This document shows, piece after piece, positions 49,507 through 59,914 of a stretch of 64,000 nt of DNA. The notes under the pieces were generated by a model, which made no database searches, was not told the origin of the DNA, and saw only the letters and a program-made list of their open reading frames with translations. Numbering within the stretch: position 1 is the first letter of the stretch; every line of letters begins with the position of its first letter. A program made the position numbers and the translations under genes. This DNA comes from Solirubrobacter ginsenosidimutans (GTDB lineage: Bacteria; Actinomycetota; Thermoleophilia; Solirubrobacterales; Solirubrobacteraceae): the NCBI RefSeq assembly GCF_027587205.1, contig NZ_JAPDOD010000051.1:1-64000 (forward strand), in the 5' to 3' direction.

Positions 49507-51595
49507 GCGTCGGGGTCGGGCCCGCGCTGGGCACGATCCGGACCTGGGCGCTGCCGGTCAGGCCGGGCGTGCCGCCCTCACCGGGGTCGGTGTAGGAGGC
49601 GACGAACACGGCGCTGAGGTTGGCCGCCCCGGTGTGTCCACCGTCGAGGAACGTCTTGATCGACCCGGTGCAGCCCGCGGTCGAGGACTGCGGGTGGCCG
49701 TGGGTCTCATGGCCGAGGACGAACGCGACCGTGACCTTGCTGCAGTCGACAGGCGTGTCGTCGATGACCTTGACCGTGTAGGTCACGGTGTCGCCGAACT
49801 GGAACGGTCCCTCGGCGGGCGGCGTCGTGGTCAGCTCGACCTTCGGCTGGGCGTTGCCCACGAGGACTAGGACCTCGGCCGACGCGGAGCGCCCGGTGCG
49901 GTCGGTGACCTTCAGCGTCGCCCGATAGGTGCCGTTGGAGGCGTAGACGTGGGTCGGGTTGGCGTCGCCCGAGTCGACCTTGCCGTCGGCCTCGAAGTCC
50001 CACGCGTAGGCGAGCGGGTCGCCGTCGGGGTCGTTCGTGCCCGCGCTGGAGAACTTCACGGTCAGCGGCGCCCGCCCGCTGACCACGTCCGCCGCGACCT
50101 TCGGGATCGGCGTGTGGTTGCCGCGGACGAAGTTGATCTTCGCCAGCTGGGCGTCCGGGTTCTCGGCGAAGTAGCCGTCGCCGTACTCGAGCACATAGAG
50201 CGCGCCGTCCGGGCCGTATTCCATGTCCATCGGGTTGTCGACGAACGTCTCGAACGGGCGGATCTCGGCGAGCCTGCGGCCGTTGAGCCGGAACTCCTTG
50301 ATGTAGTCGCGCGACCACTCGTAGAAGAGCGGCGTGCCCTTGAAGTAGTTCGGGAACCGGAAGGGCGAGCTGTTGCCGGGCGTCGGGTCATAGGCCGGCC
50401 CGCCCATCGGGGCGATGCCGCCGGGCGTGTTCGCCGGCCCGAGCTCGGGGAACAGCGGCGACGTGTCATAGGAGTACCAGACGTCGGGCTGGGCCACCGC
50501 GGGCAGCTTCTTCAGGCCGGTGTTGTAGGGCGAGTCGTTCGTCGGCGCGTTGCAGTTGAACTGCTCGCCGGAGGTCTTGGTGGCGAAGTCGTAGTCGACG
50601 TACGGCATGTCCGGCGTGGCGCAGAACGGCCAGCCGTAGTTGGCGGGTCGCTTGATCAGCATCCAGCGGCCCTGGCCGGCGGGGCCTCTTTGTGGATTCG
50701 CCACGCCCGCGTCCGGCGAGTAGTCGCCGAGGTAGACGTCGCCGTTCTTGCGGTTCACCGCGAAACGGAACGGGTTGCGCAGGCCCATCGCGTAGATCTC
50801 GGGCTTGGTGCTGGCCGTCCCCTGCGGGAAGAGGTTCCCGAGCGGGATCGTGTACCCGCCGCCGTCCTTCGGATGGATCCGCAGCAGCTTGCCGCGCAGA
50901 TCGTTCGTGTTGCCCGCGCTGCGGCGGGCGTCGTAGACCGGGTTGCGGTTCGGCGAGTCGTCGATCGGCGCGTAGCCGTCGGACGCGAACGGGTTCGAGT
51001 CGTCGCCGGTGCTCAGGAACAGGTTGCCTGTGGCGTCGAAGTCGATGTTGCCGCCGACGTGACAGCAGATGCCCCGGTCCACCGGCACCTGGAGGATCTT
51101 CTCCTCGGTGTCGAGCTTGAGCGTGTCTCCCTGCAGCTTGAACCGGCTCAGCTGGAGATAGCCCTTGAAGGGGGCGAAGTCCACCGCCGTGCCGGTCTCA
51201 GGCGCGTCGCCCTCGTTGGTCACCGGCGTGCTCGGATCGTCGACGGGCGTGCTCAGCGGCGGCGAGTAGTACGCGTAGACCCAGCGATTGGTCTCGAAGT
51301 TCGGGTCGACCGCAACGCTCTGCAGGCCCTCCTCGTCGTGCTGATAGACGTTCAGCTTGCCCGCCAGGGTGTTGAGCCCGGTCCGCGGGTTGTGCAGCCG
51401 CACCTCGCCCGCGCGGGTCGTGTGCAGCACCCGCCCGTCGGGCAGCACGGCCAGATTCATCGGCTCACCCGGGAAGTCGTCCAGGGTGACCTTCTCGAAG
51501 CTCGTCGCCGGTGGCGGCGACTCCTGGGCGCTCGCGCTGGTGGGCGCGGCGATCAGGGCGACGAGCAGCGCGGCCGCAAAGGCCTGCTTTCGCAT
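49487..51595 (-). CDS. secreted sorbosone-dehydrogenase-like (PQQ-type) protein with PKD domain
   Basis: 702 residues; GGGAGG precedes the ATG. Signal peptide RKQAFAAALLVALIAAPTSA. Residues ~30-470 form a GSDH-type six-bladed propeller (EEGLQSVAVDPNFETNRWVY; RGICCHVGGNIDFDATGNLF; EIYAMGLRNPFRFAVNRKNG; VYLGDYSPDAG), which can bind PQQ and oxidise sugars or alcohols. Residues ~495-580 are a PKD domain (APLTVKFSSAGTNDPDGDPL), and a further Ig-like module with two Cys follows, ending in a Pro/Thr tail. Secreted; possibly attached to the wall. Confidence 0.86.
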   Translation of the reverse strand: MRKQAFAAALLVALIAAPTSASAQESPPPATSFEKVTLDDFPGEPMNLAVLPDGRVLHTTRAGEVRLHNPRTGLNTLAGKLNVYQHDEEGLQSVAVDPNFETNRWVYAYYSPPLSTPVDDPSTPVTNEGDAPETGTAVDFAPFKGYLQLSRFKLQGDTLKLDTEEKILQVPVDRGICCHVGGNIDFDATGNLFLSTGDDSNPFASDGYAPIDDSPNRNPVYDARRSAGNTNDLRGKLLRIHPKDGGGYTIPLGNLFPQGTASTKPEIYAMGLRNPFRFAVNRKNGDVYLGDYSPDAGVANPQRGPAGQGRWMLIKRPANYGWPFCATPDMPYVDYDFATKTSGEQFNCNAPTNDSPYNTGLKKLPAVAQPDVWYSYDTSPLFPELGPANTPGGIAPMGGPAYDPTPGNSSPFRFPNYFKGTPLFYEWSRDYIKEFRLNGRRLAEIRPFETFVDNPMDMEYGPDGALYVLEYGDGYFAENPDAQLAKINFVRGNHTPIPKVAADVVSGRAPLTVKFSSAGTNDPDGDPLAYAWDFEADGKVDSGDANPTHVYASNGTYRATLKVTDRTGRSASAEVLVLVGNAQPKVELTTTPPAEGPFQFGDTVTYTVKVIDDTPVDCSKVTVAFVLGHETHGHPQSSTAGCTGSIKTFLDGGHTGAANLSAVFVASYTDPGEGGTPGLTGSAQVRIVPSAGPTPTPTPPAP

Positions 51596-51792
51596 GTGGT
51601 ACCTCCCGCTCGATTCAGAGGCGGGTGTGCGGCTCCCGACGCACTGGACCCCCGCCTCCTTACAAGGGGGGCATATCCCGTGAACCGAGCGAACTAACGC
51701 CGAACTTCGGACAGATGTCCCCGAGATCGCTCATCTGGCCAACAGGTCGGTCCCGGCCGACGAGGTGCGGCGCAGGTCCGAAAACGACTGAA

Positions 51793-51810
51793 GCCGCCCG
51801 TTTGGGCGGC
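51793..51810 (-). terminator. intrinsic terminator of tRNA-Asn
   Basis: A perfect 7-bp GC stem (GCCGCCC/GGGCGGC) with a 4-nt loop, followed on the minus strand by TTCAGTCGTTTTC, lies 11 nt past the 3' end of the tRNA. Confidence 0.7.
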
Positions 51811-51821
51811 TCCAGTCCTAG

Positions 51822-51894
51822 CTCGGGGGGTGGGACTCGAACCCACAACCCTTCGATTAACAGTCGAATGCTCTGCCGATTGAGCTACCCCCGA
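51822..51894 (-). tRNA. tRNA-Asn (GUU)
   Basis: 73 nt, minus strand. Acceptor TCGGGGG/CCCCCGA, D arm GCTCAATCGGCAGAGC, anticodon stem TTCGA with loop CTGTTAA (GUU, Asn), T arm GTGGG-TTCGAGT-CCCAC, discriminator G. CCA is not encoded. A terminator follows. Confidence 0.97.
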
Positions 51895-51920
51895 ATGTGG
51901 CCGCCGAAAGCGGCCGCGCC

Positions 51921-52616
51921 TCATAGTAGTAACGCGGCGGGCAATTTCGCAGTCCCGGCCTCAACTTCCGCGTGGCAGTTGGAGCAGAGCAGCACACATT
52001 TGGCCGCCTCGGCCCTCGCTGCGGCCAGTGATCGGGTCACCCCCTGGCGCGAGAGAGCGAAGGCTTTCTCCTTCGGATCCACGTGGTGGAAGTGCAGTCC
52101 GGACAGCCCGCGGTCATAGCCGCAGAGCACGCAGGCGCCGCCCGCCTCCGCGACCAACGTCCGCTTGACCTCGCGCCGGCGGCGGTGCACCGCGCTGCTT
52201 CGGCAGAGCCGGCACCGGAACCCATCCGCCCCGCGGCGGACGAACAGCGTGTGCCCATGCACGGGGCAACTCGCCTCTGTCGTCTCAGCACCGTTCGCCC
52301 GTGCAGAGGCCGTTTCTGCAAGCCGCCGCCCACGCGGCGTCGTCAGTTCGTACTTCGCCATCCAGTGCCGCACCGTCGTGTACGACACGCAGAGCCGCTC
52401 GGCCATCGCGCGGATCGAGACGCCCTCGGCCAGCAGAGCTTCGAGATCCTCCCGCTCGACCCCTCCGCGCGATGCGTGCTGCTTGGCGTGCTGTGACCGC
52501 AGCCCGTACTTGTTGACCCAGTACGCCACCGTCGACGCGGCGCGGCCCGTCTCGCGCGCGATCGACTCGATCGAGCGCCCTTCGGCGAGCCAGTCAGCGA
52601 GCGTTTCGCGATCCAT
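51921..52616 (-). CDS. HNH endonuclease-like protein with two N-terminal HTH motifs
   Basis: 231 residues from the ATG at 52616. Two similar HTH units (LADWLAEGRSIESIARETGR; LEALLAEGVSIRAMAERLCV) occupy ~1-92. A Cys-x-x-Cys pair (YRCRLC-like, around residue 133) and an HNH-like centre (CVLCGYDRGLSGLHFHHVDP, with LLCSNCHAEVEAG) follow, holding zinc-binding Cys pairs. This looks like a DNA-binding nuclease of the type often near mobile elements or self-splicing introns, but no element boundaries are visible here, and it sits quietly between dnaG and tRNA-Asn, 44 nt downstream of dnaG. Confidence 0.8.
   Translation of the reverse strand: MDRETLADWLAEGRSIESIARETGRAASTVAYWVNKYGLRSQHAKQHASRGGVEREDLEALLAEGVSIRAMAERLCVSYTTVRHWMAKYELTTPRGRRLAETASARANGAETTEASCPVHGHTLFVRRGADGFRCRLCRSSAVHRRRREVKRTLVAEAGGACVLCGYDRGLSGLHFHHVDPKEKAFALSRQGVTRSLAAARAEAAKCVLLCSNCHAEVEAGTAKLPAALLL
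51923..51928 (-). promoter_or_regulatory. candidate -10 of the tRNA-Asn gene
   Basis: Reads TACTAT on the minus strand, 28 nt before the tRNA 5' end and overlapping the stop region of the HNH gene. No strong -35 is seen. Confidence 0.35.
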
Positions 52617-52660
52617 GACGACACGAACACTAGTTCGTGTGCCGGACGGAAAAGCGCTGC

Positions 52661-54565
52661 TCAGGTGAGCTTGTGACGGATCGCGTCGAGCACCTTCTGG
52701 CGCTCCATCGCCAGGGCGCTGACGCCGGTGGTCCCGCTGATGCGGGCGTTGGAGATGTGGCGTTCGAGGCGGTGCAAGTCGAGCTGCAGGGCTTCGAGCT
52801 CAAGCTTTGCCGGTGTGGCCTCGATGCGGTTTGCGTCGACCGTCAGTTTGGCCACCAGGCGAGCGAGGTCCTCATCCCCGGTGGGAAGCTTGCTCCCGGG
52901 GTGGCGAAGGTGCTCGCGGAGATAGTCGGCCGCCTTGCGGATCGTCGCGGAGGAGAAGTAGTCGTCGATGTCGACCTCGGCCAGGCGGCGCTCGCCCTCG
53001 TCGGGCAGCGCGATGCAGTAGGCGAGGTAGGCCTCCTCGCTCTGCTCGCGGCGGGCGAGGACCGCGCGCGGGTCGATCGGGGGCGGTGGAGCGCCGGGTG
53101 TGCGGAAGCGGTCCCGCCCGCCGCGGCCGTTGTTGTCCCACCGGCCGCCGCCGTTGCGCTGCTTGCCGCCACGGTCGCCCCAGCCGTTCTGACGACCCTG
53201 CCACTGGCCATCGCCGCTCGCTCCCTGGCCCTGCGACTGCGCCTGGGCCGCCGCCCCTCGCAGCACTTCGCCCACAAGCTGCGGGCTGATGCCCAGGCGG
53301 TCCGCGGTGAGCTTCTCCAGGTCGTCGCGCAGCACGCTGGCCTTCAGCGGCGCGATGATCCTGACCGCTTCGGCCAGTACCTCATCCGTGCTCGCGTCCT
53401 CCTGCTCGAGCGCCCGCTCGACCTCGAAGCGCTCGATCGGCATCGCCGTCTGCAGCAGCCGCACCATCTCCTCCGCCCCGGCATGCTGCACGACGTCCGC
53501 CGGGTCCTGCTTGGTGGGCAGGCGCACGATCTTGAACTCGACCGAGCGGGTGCGCCACTTGTCGGACTTCATGAGCGCGGTGAGCGCGTCGAGCCCGCGT
53601 TTGGCCGACGCCTGGCCCGCGCTGTCGGGGTCCTGGCACAGCAGCGCCTTCGGGGCGAGGCGCGCGACGGCGTCGACCTGCTGCTCCGTCAGCGCCGTGC
53701 CCATCTGGGCCACGGTCTCGGGCACGCCCGCCTGATGCAGGGCGATCACGTCGGTGTAGCCCTCGACGATCACCACCCGCCCCGCCTTCGCGGCCGCGGC
53801 GCGCGCCATGTCCTGGCCGTAGACCACCTGGCTCTTATGGAAGATCTCGCCGTCGGACGTGTTGAGGTACTTCGGCTGCTGGTCGGGCTTCATCGCGCGC
53901 GCCCCGAAGCCCAGGACGTGGCCCTTCGCGTCCGTCAGCGGGAACGTCACCCGCCCGCGGAAACGGTCCATCACGCCCGCCCGGCCGCGGCTGGGCTGGA
54001 TCAGTCCGGCCGCGAGCAACTCCTCCTGGCTGAACCCCGCCTTCTGCGATCCGAGGAGCACCCGGTCGTACGCATCCGGGGCGAAGCCCACGCGATAGGC
54101 CCGCAGCACGTCTTCACGCAGCCCGCGGCGCTCCAGGTACTCGCGCGCGCTCGCCGCCTCAGGCGCCTCCCACAGCACCCGCACGTAATACGCGGCCGTG
54201 CGCTCGAGCAGCGCGTAGAGCCGTTCCCGTCGCTCTCGTCGAGCGGCGTCATGCGGGTCCTCGGTCTCACGCTCCAACGTCACGCGATAGCGCTCGGCCA
54301 GCGTCTCGAGCGCTTCGCCGAAGGTGAGCCCTTCGGTGTCCATCACGAACCGGAACACGTCCCCGCCCGCCCCGCAACCGAAGCAGTGGTAGACCTTCTC
54401 GGTCGGATCGATCCCGAATGAGGGAGTGCGCTCCTCGTGGAAGGGACAGAGGCCCTGGAGGCGCCCGACCCCGGCCCGCTTGAGCTCGGTTCGCGCGCCC
54501 ACGAGCTCCTCGAAGTTGACCGCGTCCCGGACGCGCTCGCGCGACTCGTCGGTGTAGCGCGGCAT
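52661..54565 (-). CDS. dnaG: DNA primase
   Basis: 634 residues from the ATG at 54565, which touches the dgt stop (TGATG). CHC2 zinc finger at ~37-64 (LCPFHEERTPSF ... VYHCFGCGAGGDVF), RNA-polymerase core with Toprim motif VVIVEGYTDVIALHQAG (~265) and the metal-binding LLCQDPDSAGQASAKRG, then a DnaB-binding C-terminal region. Between the core and the C-terminal domain lies a ~65-residue low-complexity linker very rich in Gln, Gly, Asn and Arg, long and unusually polar for DnaG. It synthesises RNA primers at the replication fork. Confidence 0.95.
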   Translation of the reverse strand: MPRYTDESRERVRDAVNFEELVGARTELKRAGVGRLQGLCPFHEERTPSFGIDPTEKVYHCFGCGAGGDVFRFVMDTEGLTFGEALETLAERYRVTLERETEDPHDAARRERRERLYALLERTAAYYVRVLWEAPEAASAREYLERRGLREDVLRAYRVGFAPDAYDRVLLGSQKAGFSQEELLAAGLIQPSRGRAGVMDRFRGRVTFPLTDAKGHVLGFGARAMKPDQQPKYLNTSDGEIFHKSQVVYGQDMARAAAAKAGRVVIVEGYTDVIALHQAGVPETVAQMGTALTEQQVDAVARLAPKALLCQDPDSAGQASAKRGLDALTALMKSDKWRTRSVEFKIVRLPTKQDPADVVQHAGAEEMVRLLQTAMPIERFEVERALEQEDASTDEVLAEAVRIIAPLKASVLRDDLEKLTADRLGISPQLVGEVLRGAAAQAQSQGQGASGDGQWQGRQNGWGDRGGKQRNGGGRWDNNGRGGRDRFRTPGAPPPPIDPRAVLARREQSEEAYLAYCIALPDEGERRLAEVDIDDYFSSATIRKAADYLREHLRHPGSKLPTGDEDLARLVAKLTVDANRIEATPAKLELEALQLDLHRLERHISNARISGTTGVSALAMERQKVLDAIRHKLT

Positions 54566-55587
54566 CAGAGCGCCAATCCCTGCGGGACGAACCGCACCGT
54601 CCAGGCACGGATCGCGAACCGATCGGTCATCCCGGCCAGGTAGTCGATGACCCGATCGGCCTCGTCCGCCCCCGGAACCGGCTCGGGCAGGTCCTCCGGG
54701 TGCGTGCAGTACCACTCGAACAGCCCGCGCAGCACCCGCTCGATCTTCGCGTGCTCGGCCCGTGCCCGCGGCCCGAGATAGACGCGTTCGAACATGAACG
54801 AGCGCAGCGCGTACATCGCGCGACCGACGCTCTTGCCCTGCGCGATGTCCCCCGCCTGCTCGGAGTGCTCGACGAGGTCGTTGACGAGCGTGTCGATCCG
54901 CGCGGGACCCGTGGGCCCGAGGATCGCGATCTCGTCCACCGGCAGGTCACCCGGATGCAGCACGCCCGCGCGAACGGCGTCGTCGATGTCGTGGTTGATG
55001 TAGGCGATCCGGTCCACCAGCCGGACGATCTTGCCCTCCAGCGTCGCCGGCTCGCCGGCGCCGGAGGAGTGGCGCAGGATGCCGTCCCTCACCGGCTCGG
55101 TGAGATTGAGGCGCTCCAGGACGTCCACGACGCGCAGCGAATGCTCGTTGTGGCGGAAATGGCGCCCGAAGCGCTCGCGTCCCGCGCGGTCCAGGACGTC
55201 TTCGCCGATGTGGCCGAACGGCGGGTGCCCGACATCGTGCCCGAGCCCGATCGCCTCCGTCAGGTCCTCGTTGAGCCGCAATGCCCGGGCGACCGTGCGG
55301 CTGATCCCCGTGACCTCGAGCGTGTGGGTCAGACGGGTGCGGTAGTGGTCGCCCTCGGGCGCGACGAACACCTGCGTCTTGTGCTTGAGCCGGCGGAAGG
55401 CCTTGCAGTGAACGATCCGGTCGCGGTCGCGCTGGAAGGGCGTCCGCACGCCGCTGTCGACCTCCTCGCTTGCCCGGCGCGCGGGGTAGGACGGCATCGC
55501 CAGCGGGGACAGCCACGCGGCCTCTCGCGCCTGCTGGGCGGCGGCGAAAGCGCTCGTGGTGTCGGGCGGTGCGGTCACCCCTCCCAT
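54565..55587 (-). CDS. dgt: deoxyguanosinetriphosphate triphosphohydrolase-like protein
   Basis: 340 residues. Start taken at the ATG at 55587 (a GTG three codons on is also possible); neither has an ideal RBS. HD-domain dNTPase motifs: FQRDRDRIVHCKAFRRLKHK, THTLEVTGISRTVARAL, GLGHDVGHPPFGHIGEDVLD (HD pair), VDRIAYINHDIDDAVRAGVL. The family cuts dNTPs to nucleosides plus triphosphate. The conserved neighbourhood ppdK-dgt-dnaG is usual in actinobacteria, and the dnaG start overlaps its stop. Confidence 0.93.
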   Translation of the reverse strand: MGGVTAPPDTTSAFAAAQQAREAAWLSPLAMPSYPARRASEEVDSGVRTPFQRDRDRIVHCKAFRRLKHKTQVFVAPEGDHYRTRLTHTLEVTGISRTVARALRLNEDLTEAIGLGHDVGHPPFGHIGEDVLDRAGRERFGRHFRHNEHSLRVVDVLERLNLTEPVRDGILRHSSGAGEPATLEGKIVRLVDRIAYINHDIDDAVRAGVLHPGDLPVDEIAILGPTGPARIDTLVNDLVEHSEQAGDIAQGKSVGRAMYALRSFMFERVYLGPRARAEHAKIERVLRGLFEWYCTHPEDLPEPVPGADEADRVIDYLAGMTDRFAIRAWTVRFVPQGLAL

Positions 55588-55642
55588 TCTGACTGGCCGC
55601 ACCGACGCGACCAGCAGAATTTGCAAAGTTGGTGCAAAGTCC

Positions 55643-58324
<2,682 letters not shown>

Positions 58325-58327
58325 GGC

Positions 58328-58717
58328 TCAGAACACCTGCTGTTTCTCGACGGAGACCACGAAGCCGTGGCCGGATTTGGCGCTCTTGCAGGTGATGCCG
58401 GAGGTGCGCGACGTGCAGGTCAGACGACCGAACTTCGTGCGCTTGCCGTACTTGAGCACCTTGGCCTTCGAATCGAGCACGGTGTCCGTGATCTTGATCC
58501 GTTTGGCCTTGCGGGTCTCGTCGACCACAACGGCGCGATCGTTGCCGCCCTTCCACTCGCAACGGACCTGCGGCTCGACGTCGGGGTCGGAATAGAACAT
58601 GCAGCCGAGATTCCCGGTGGGCGACCGGAACGAACGGATCGCGGCGGAGGCGGGCGCGGGAACGGCGGCGACCGCCCCCGTGGCCAGCAGGGCGGACGCG
58701 AAGAAGAACCGACTCAT
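58328..58717 (-). CDS. small secreted DUF6636-like protein
   Basis: 129 residues. Signal peptide SRFFFASALLATGAVAAVPA, cleavage near ASA-A. The mature part (RSFRSPTGNLGCMFYSD; VRCEWKGGNDRAVVVD; GRLTCTSRTSGITCKSAKSGHGF) has two Cys pairs and the S-P-T/S-G-N-L/I-G-C opening I associate with DUF6636 secreted proteins of this phylum (family name from memory). No enzyme motif is visible. It is preceded by a strong hairpin (58814-58848) and lies three nt before ppdK on the same strand. Confidence 0.7.
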   Translation of the reverse strand: MSRFFFASALLATGAVAAVPAPASAAIRSFRSPTGNLGCMFYSDPDVEPQVRCEWKGGNDRAVVVDETRKAKRIKITDTVLDSKAKVLKYGKRTKFGRLTCTSRTSGITCKSAKSGHGFVVSVEKQQVF

Positions 58718-58813
58718 CGGCTCGCAGCCTATATGCCAGCCACGGACAAACGTGTCGCTCTCGGGCTGGATTCGCAGATGCTGGAAAACCGCTCCTCCGG
58801 TACCGGGGGGTCC

Positions 58814-58848
58814 GTCGACTTTGTCACCTGGGAGGTGACAAAGTCGAC
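58814..58848. terminator. perfect 16-bp hairpin downstream of recO
   Basis: Arms at 58814-58829 and 58833-58848 are exact reverse complements around a GGG loop. The element starts ten bases past the recO stop and ends ~97 nt before the start of the next gene. A terminator for recO is the simplest reading; there is no long T-run, so it could also be a palindromic repeat unit or a protein-binding site. Confidence 0.55.
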
Positions 58849-58857
58849 CCACCCCCT

Positions 58858-59505
58858 TCAGCGCGAGCCGACGGGGCGCAGGCGCAGGTGGGCGTGGTGC
58901 TCGAGCGTGTCGGTGATCGCGCGCTCGGCCTGGGCCAGAGCGCGAGGGGATGCGTCGGGCGTGTCGGCCAGTGAGCGCCCGAGGGCGGCGACCATGAACC
59001 CGTGCGCCTCCTCGTCGAGCGGGAAGGCATTGGCCTCGCACGCGCCGCAGACCACGCCGCCCGCCGCGCCGGAGAAGCCGACGAGGTGCTCACGCTCGCC
59101 GCACGAGGCGCAGCCTGCGAGCTGGGGCGCGAAGCCGGCGGCGAGCAGGAGCTTGAGGCGGAAGGCCAGGGCGTTGGGGCGGCCGGCGCGGTCGGGGGCG
59201 CGGTCGAGCAGGGCGAGCTCGTTCGCGAGCAGGTGGTACACGCCGGCGTGCGGCTCGCCGTCGTCGAAGATGCGGGCGACGGCCTCGCAGGCGCGGGCCG
59301 CGCCGTCGAGGGACCCGCCGTGCTCACGCAGGCGCGGGTGGGCGGCGACGGTCTCGACCGAGGTCACCGTCAGCATGTCGCTGCGGCCCTCATAGAGCAC
59401 CAGGTCGAGCCGGAAGAACGGCTCGAGGCGTCCGCCGAAGCGCGATTTGGCCTTGCGCACGCCCTTGGCGATCGCGCTCAACCGACCCCGCGTCGGGGTG
59501 TACAA
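58858..59505 (-). CDS. recO: DNA repair protein RecO (start uncertain)
   Basis: Counting from a TTG at 59505 gives 215 residues beginning YTPTRGRLSAIAKGVRKAKS, but this cuts the conserved RecO OB-fold N terminus. The frame stays open upstream and reads VKTEGIVLRSIRYGEADRIL, which is plainly RecO, yet contains no ATG, GTG or TTG before 59580; the best-placed codon is an ATA at 59580-59578, seven bases after AAGGA. Later motifs fit RecO: SRFGGRLEPFFRLDLVLYEG, a zinc-ribbon Cys quartet (CASCGEREHLVGFSGAAGGV and VCGACEANAFPLD) and a helical C terminus. RecO loads RecA at single-strand gaps. See findings for the start problem. Confidence 0.85.
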   Translation of the reverse strand: MYTPTRGRLSAIAKGVRKAKSRFGGRLEPFFRLDLVLYEGRSDMLTVTSVETVAAHPRLREHGGSLDGAARACEAVARIFDDGEPHAGVYHLLANELALLDRAPDRAGRPNALAFRLKLLLAAGFAPQLAGCASCGEREHLVGFSGAAGGVVCGACEANAFPLDEEAHGFMVAALGRSLADTPDASPRALAQAERAITDTLEHHAHLRLRPVGSR

Positions 59506-59601
59506 GTGGAGGATCCGGTCCGCTTCCCCGTACCGGATGGACCGCAGGACGATGCCTTCGGTCTTTACCGATCCGGATATCGCACTATCCTTTCTGAAGT
59601 C

Positions 59602-59859
59602 ATGAGCCAGATCACCGTCTACACGACCGAGCCCTGCGGCTATTGCCGCGTTGCCAAGGCCCTCCTCGCCAAGCGCGGGGTCGCCTACGAGGAAATCAAC
59701 CTCGCCAAGGACCCCGAGGGTCGCGCGGAGCTCGTGCGTCTTACGGGGATGATGACGTTCCCCCAGGTCGTAATCGATGGCAAGAGCATCGGCGGCTACC
59801 AGGAGCTCGTGGCGTTCGATCGTTCTGGCGGCCTGAAGGAGTACGCGGCCGCGGCATAG
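59602..59859 (+). CDS. glutaredoxin
   Basis: 85 residues. The active site is CGYC in TTEPCGYCRVAKALLAKRGV; the glutathione-site motifs TFPQVVIDGKSIGGYQELVA (cis-Pro and GG) complete the family. It reduces disulfides with glutathione or a similar thiol; in mycothiol- or glutathione-poor actinobacteria such Grx-like proteins can act as mycoredoxin, whose motif also is CxxC, so the exact electron donor is open. It is divergent from recO with only ~20 nt to spare, and ends at a hairpin (59862-59884). Confidence 0.92.
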   Translation: MSQITVYTTEPCGYCRVAKALLAKRGVAYEEINLAKDPEGRAELVRLTGMMTFPQVVIDGKSIGGYQELVAFDRSGGLKEYAAAA

Positions 59860-59861
59860 CC

Positions 59862-59884
59862 GGCGCCGCCGAGGAGGCGGCGCC
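59862..59884. terminator. GC hairpin between convergent glutaredoxin and mutM
   Basis: A perfect 9-bp stem (GGCGCCGCC/GGCGGCGCC) with a 5-nt loop directly after the glutaredoxin stop, usable from both strands as a shared terminator. Confidence 0.6.
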
Positions 59885-59914
59885 CAGGTTGGGAGACGCG
59901 TCGGCGCGGTTGGC

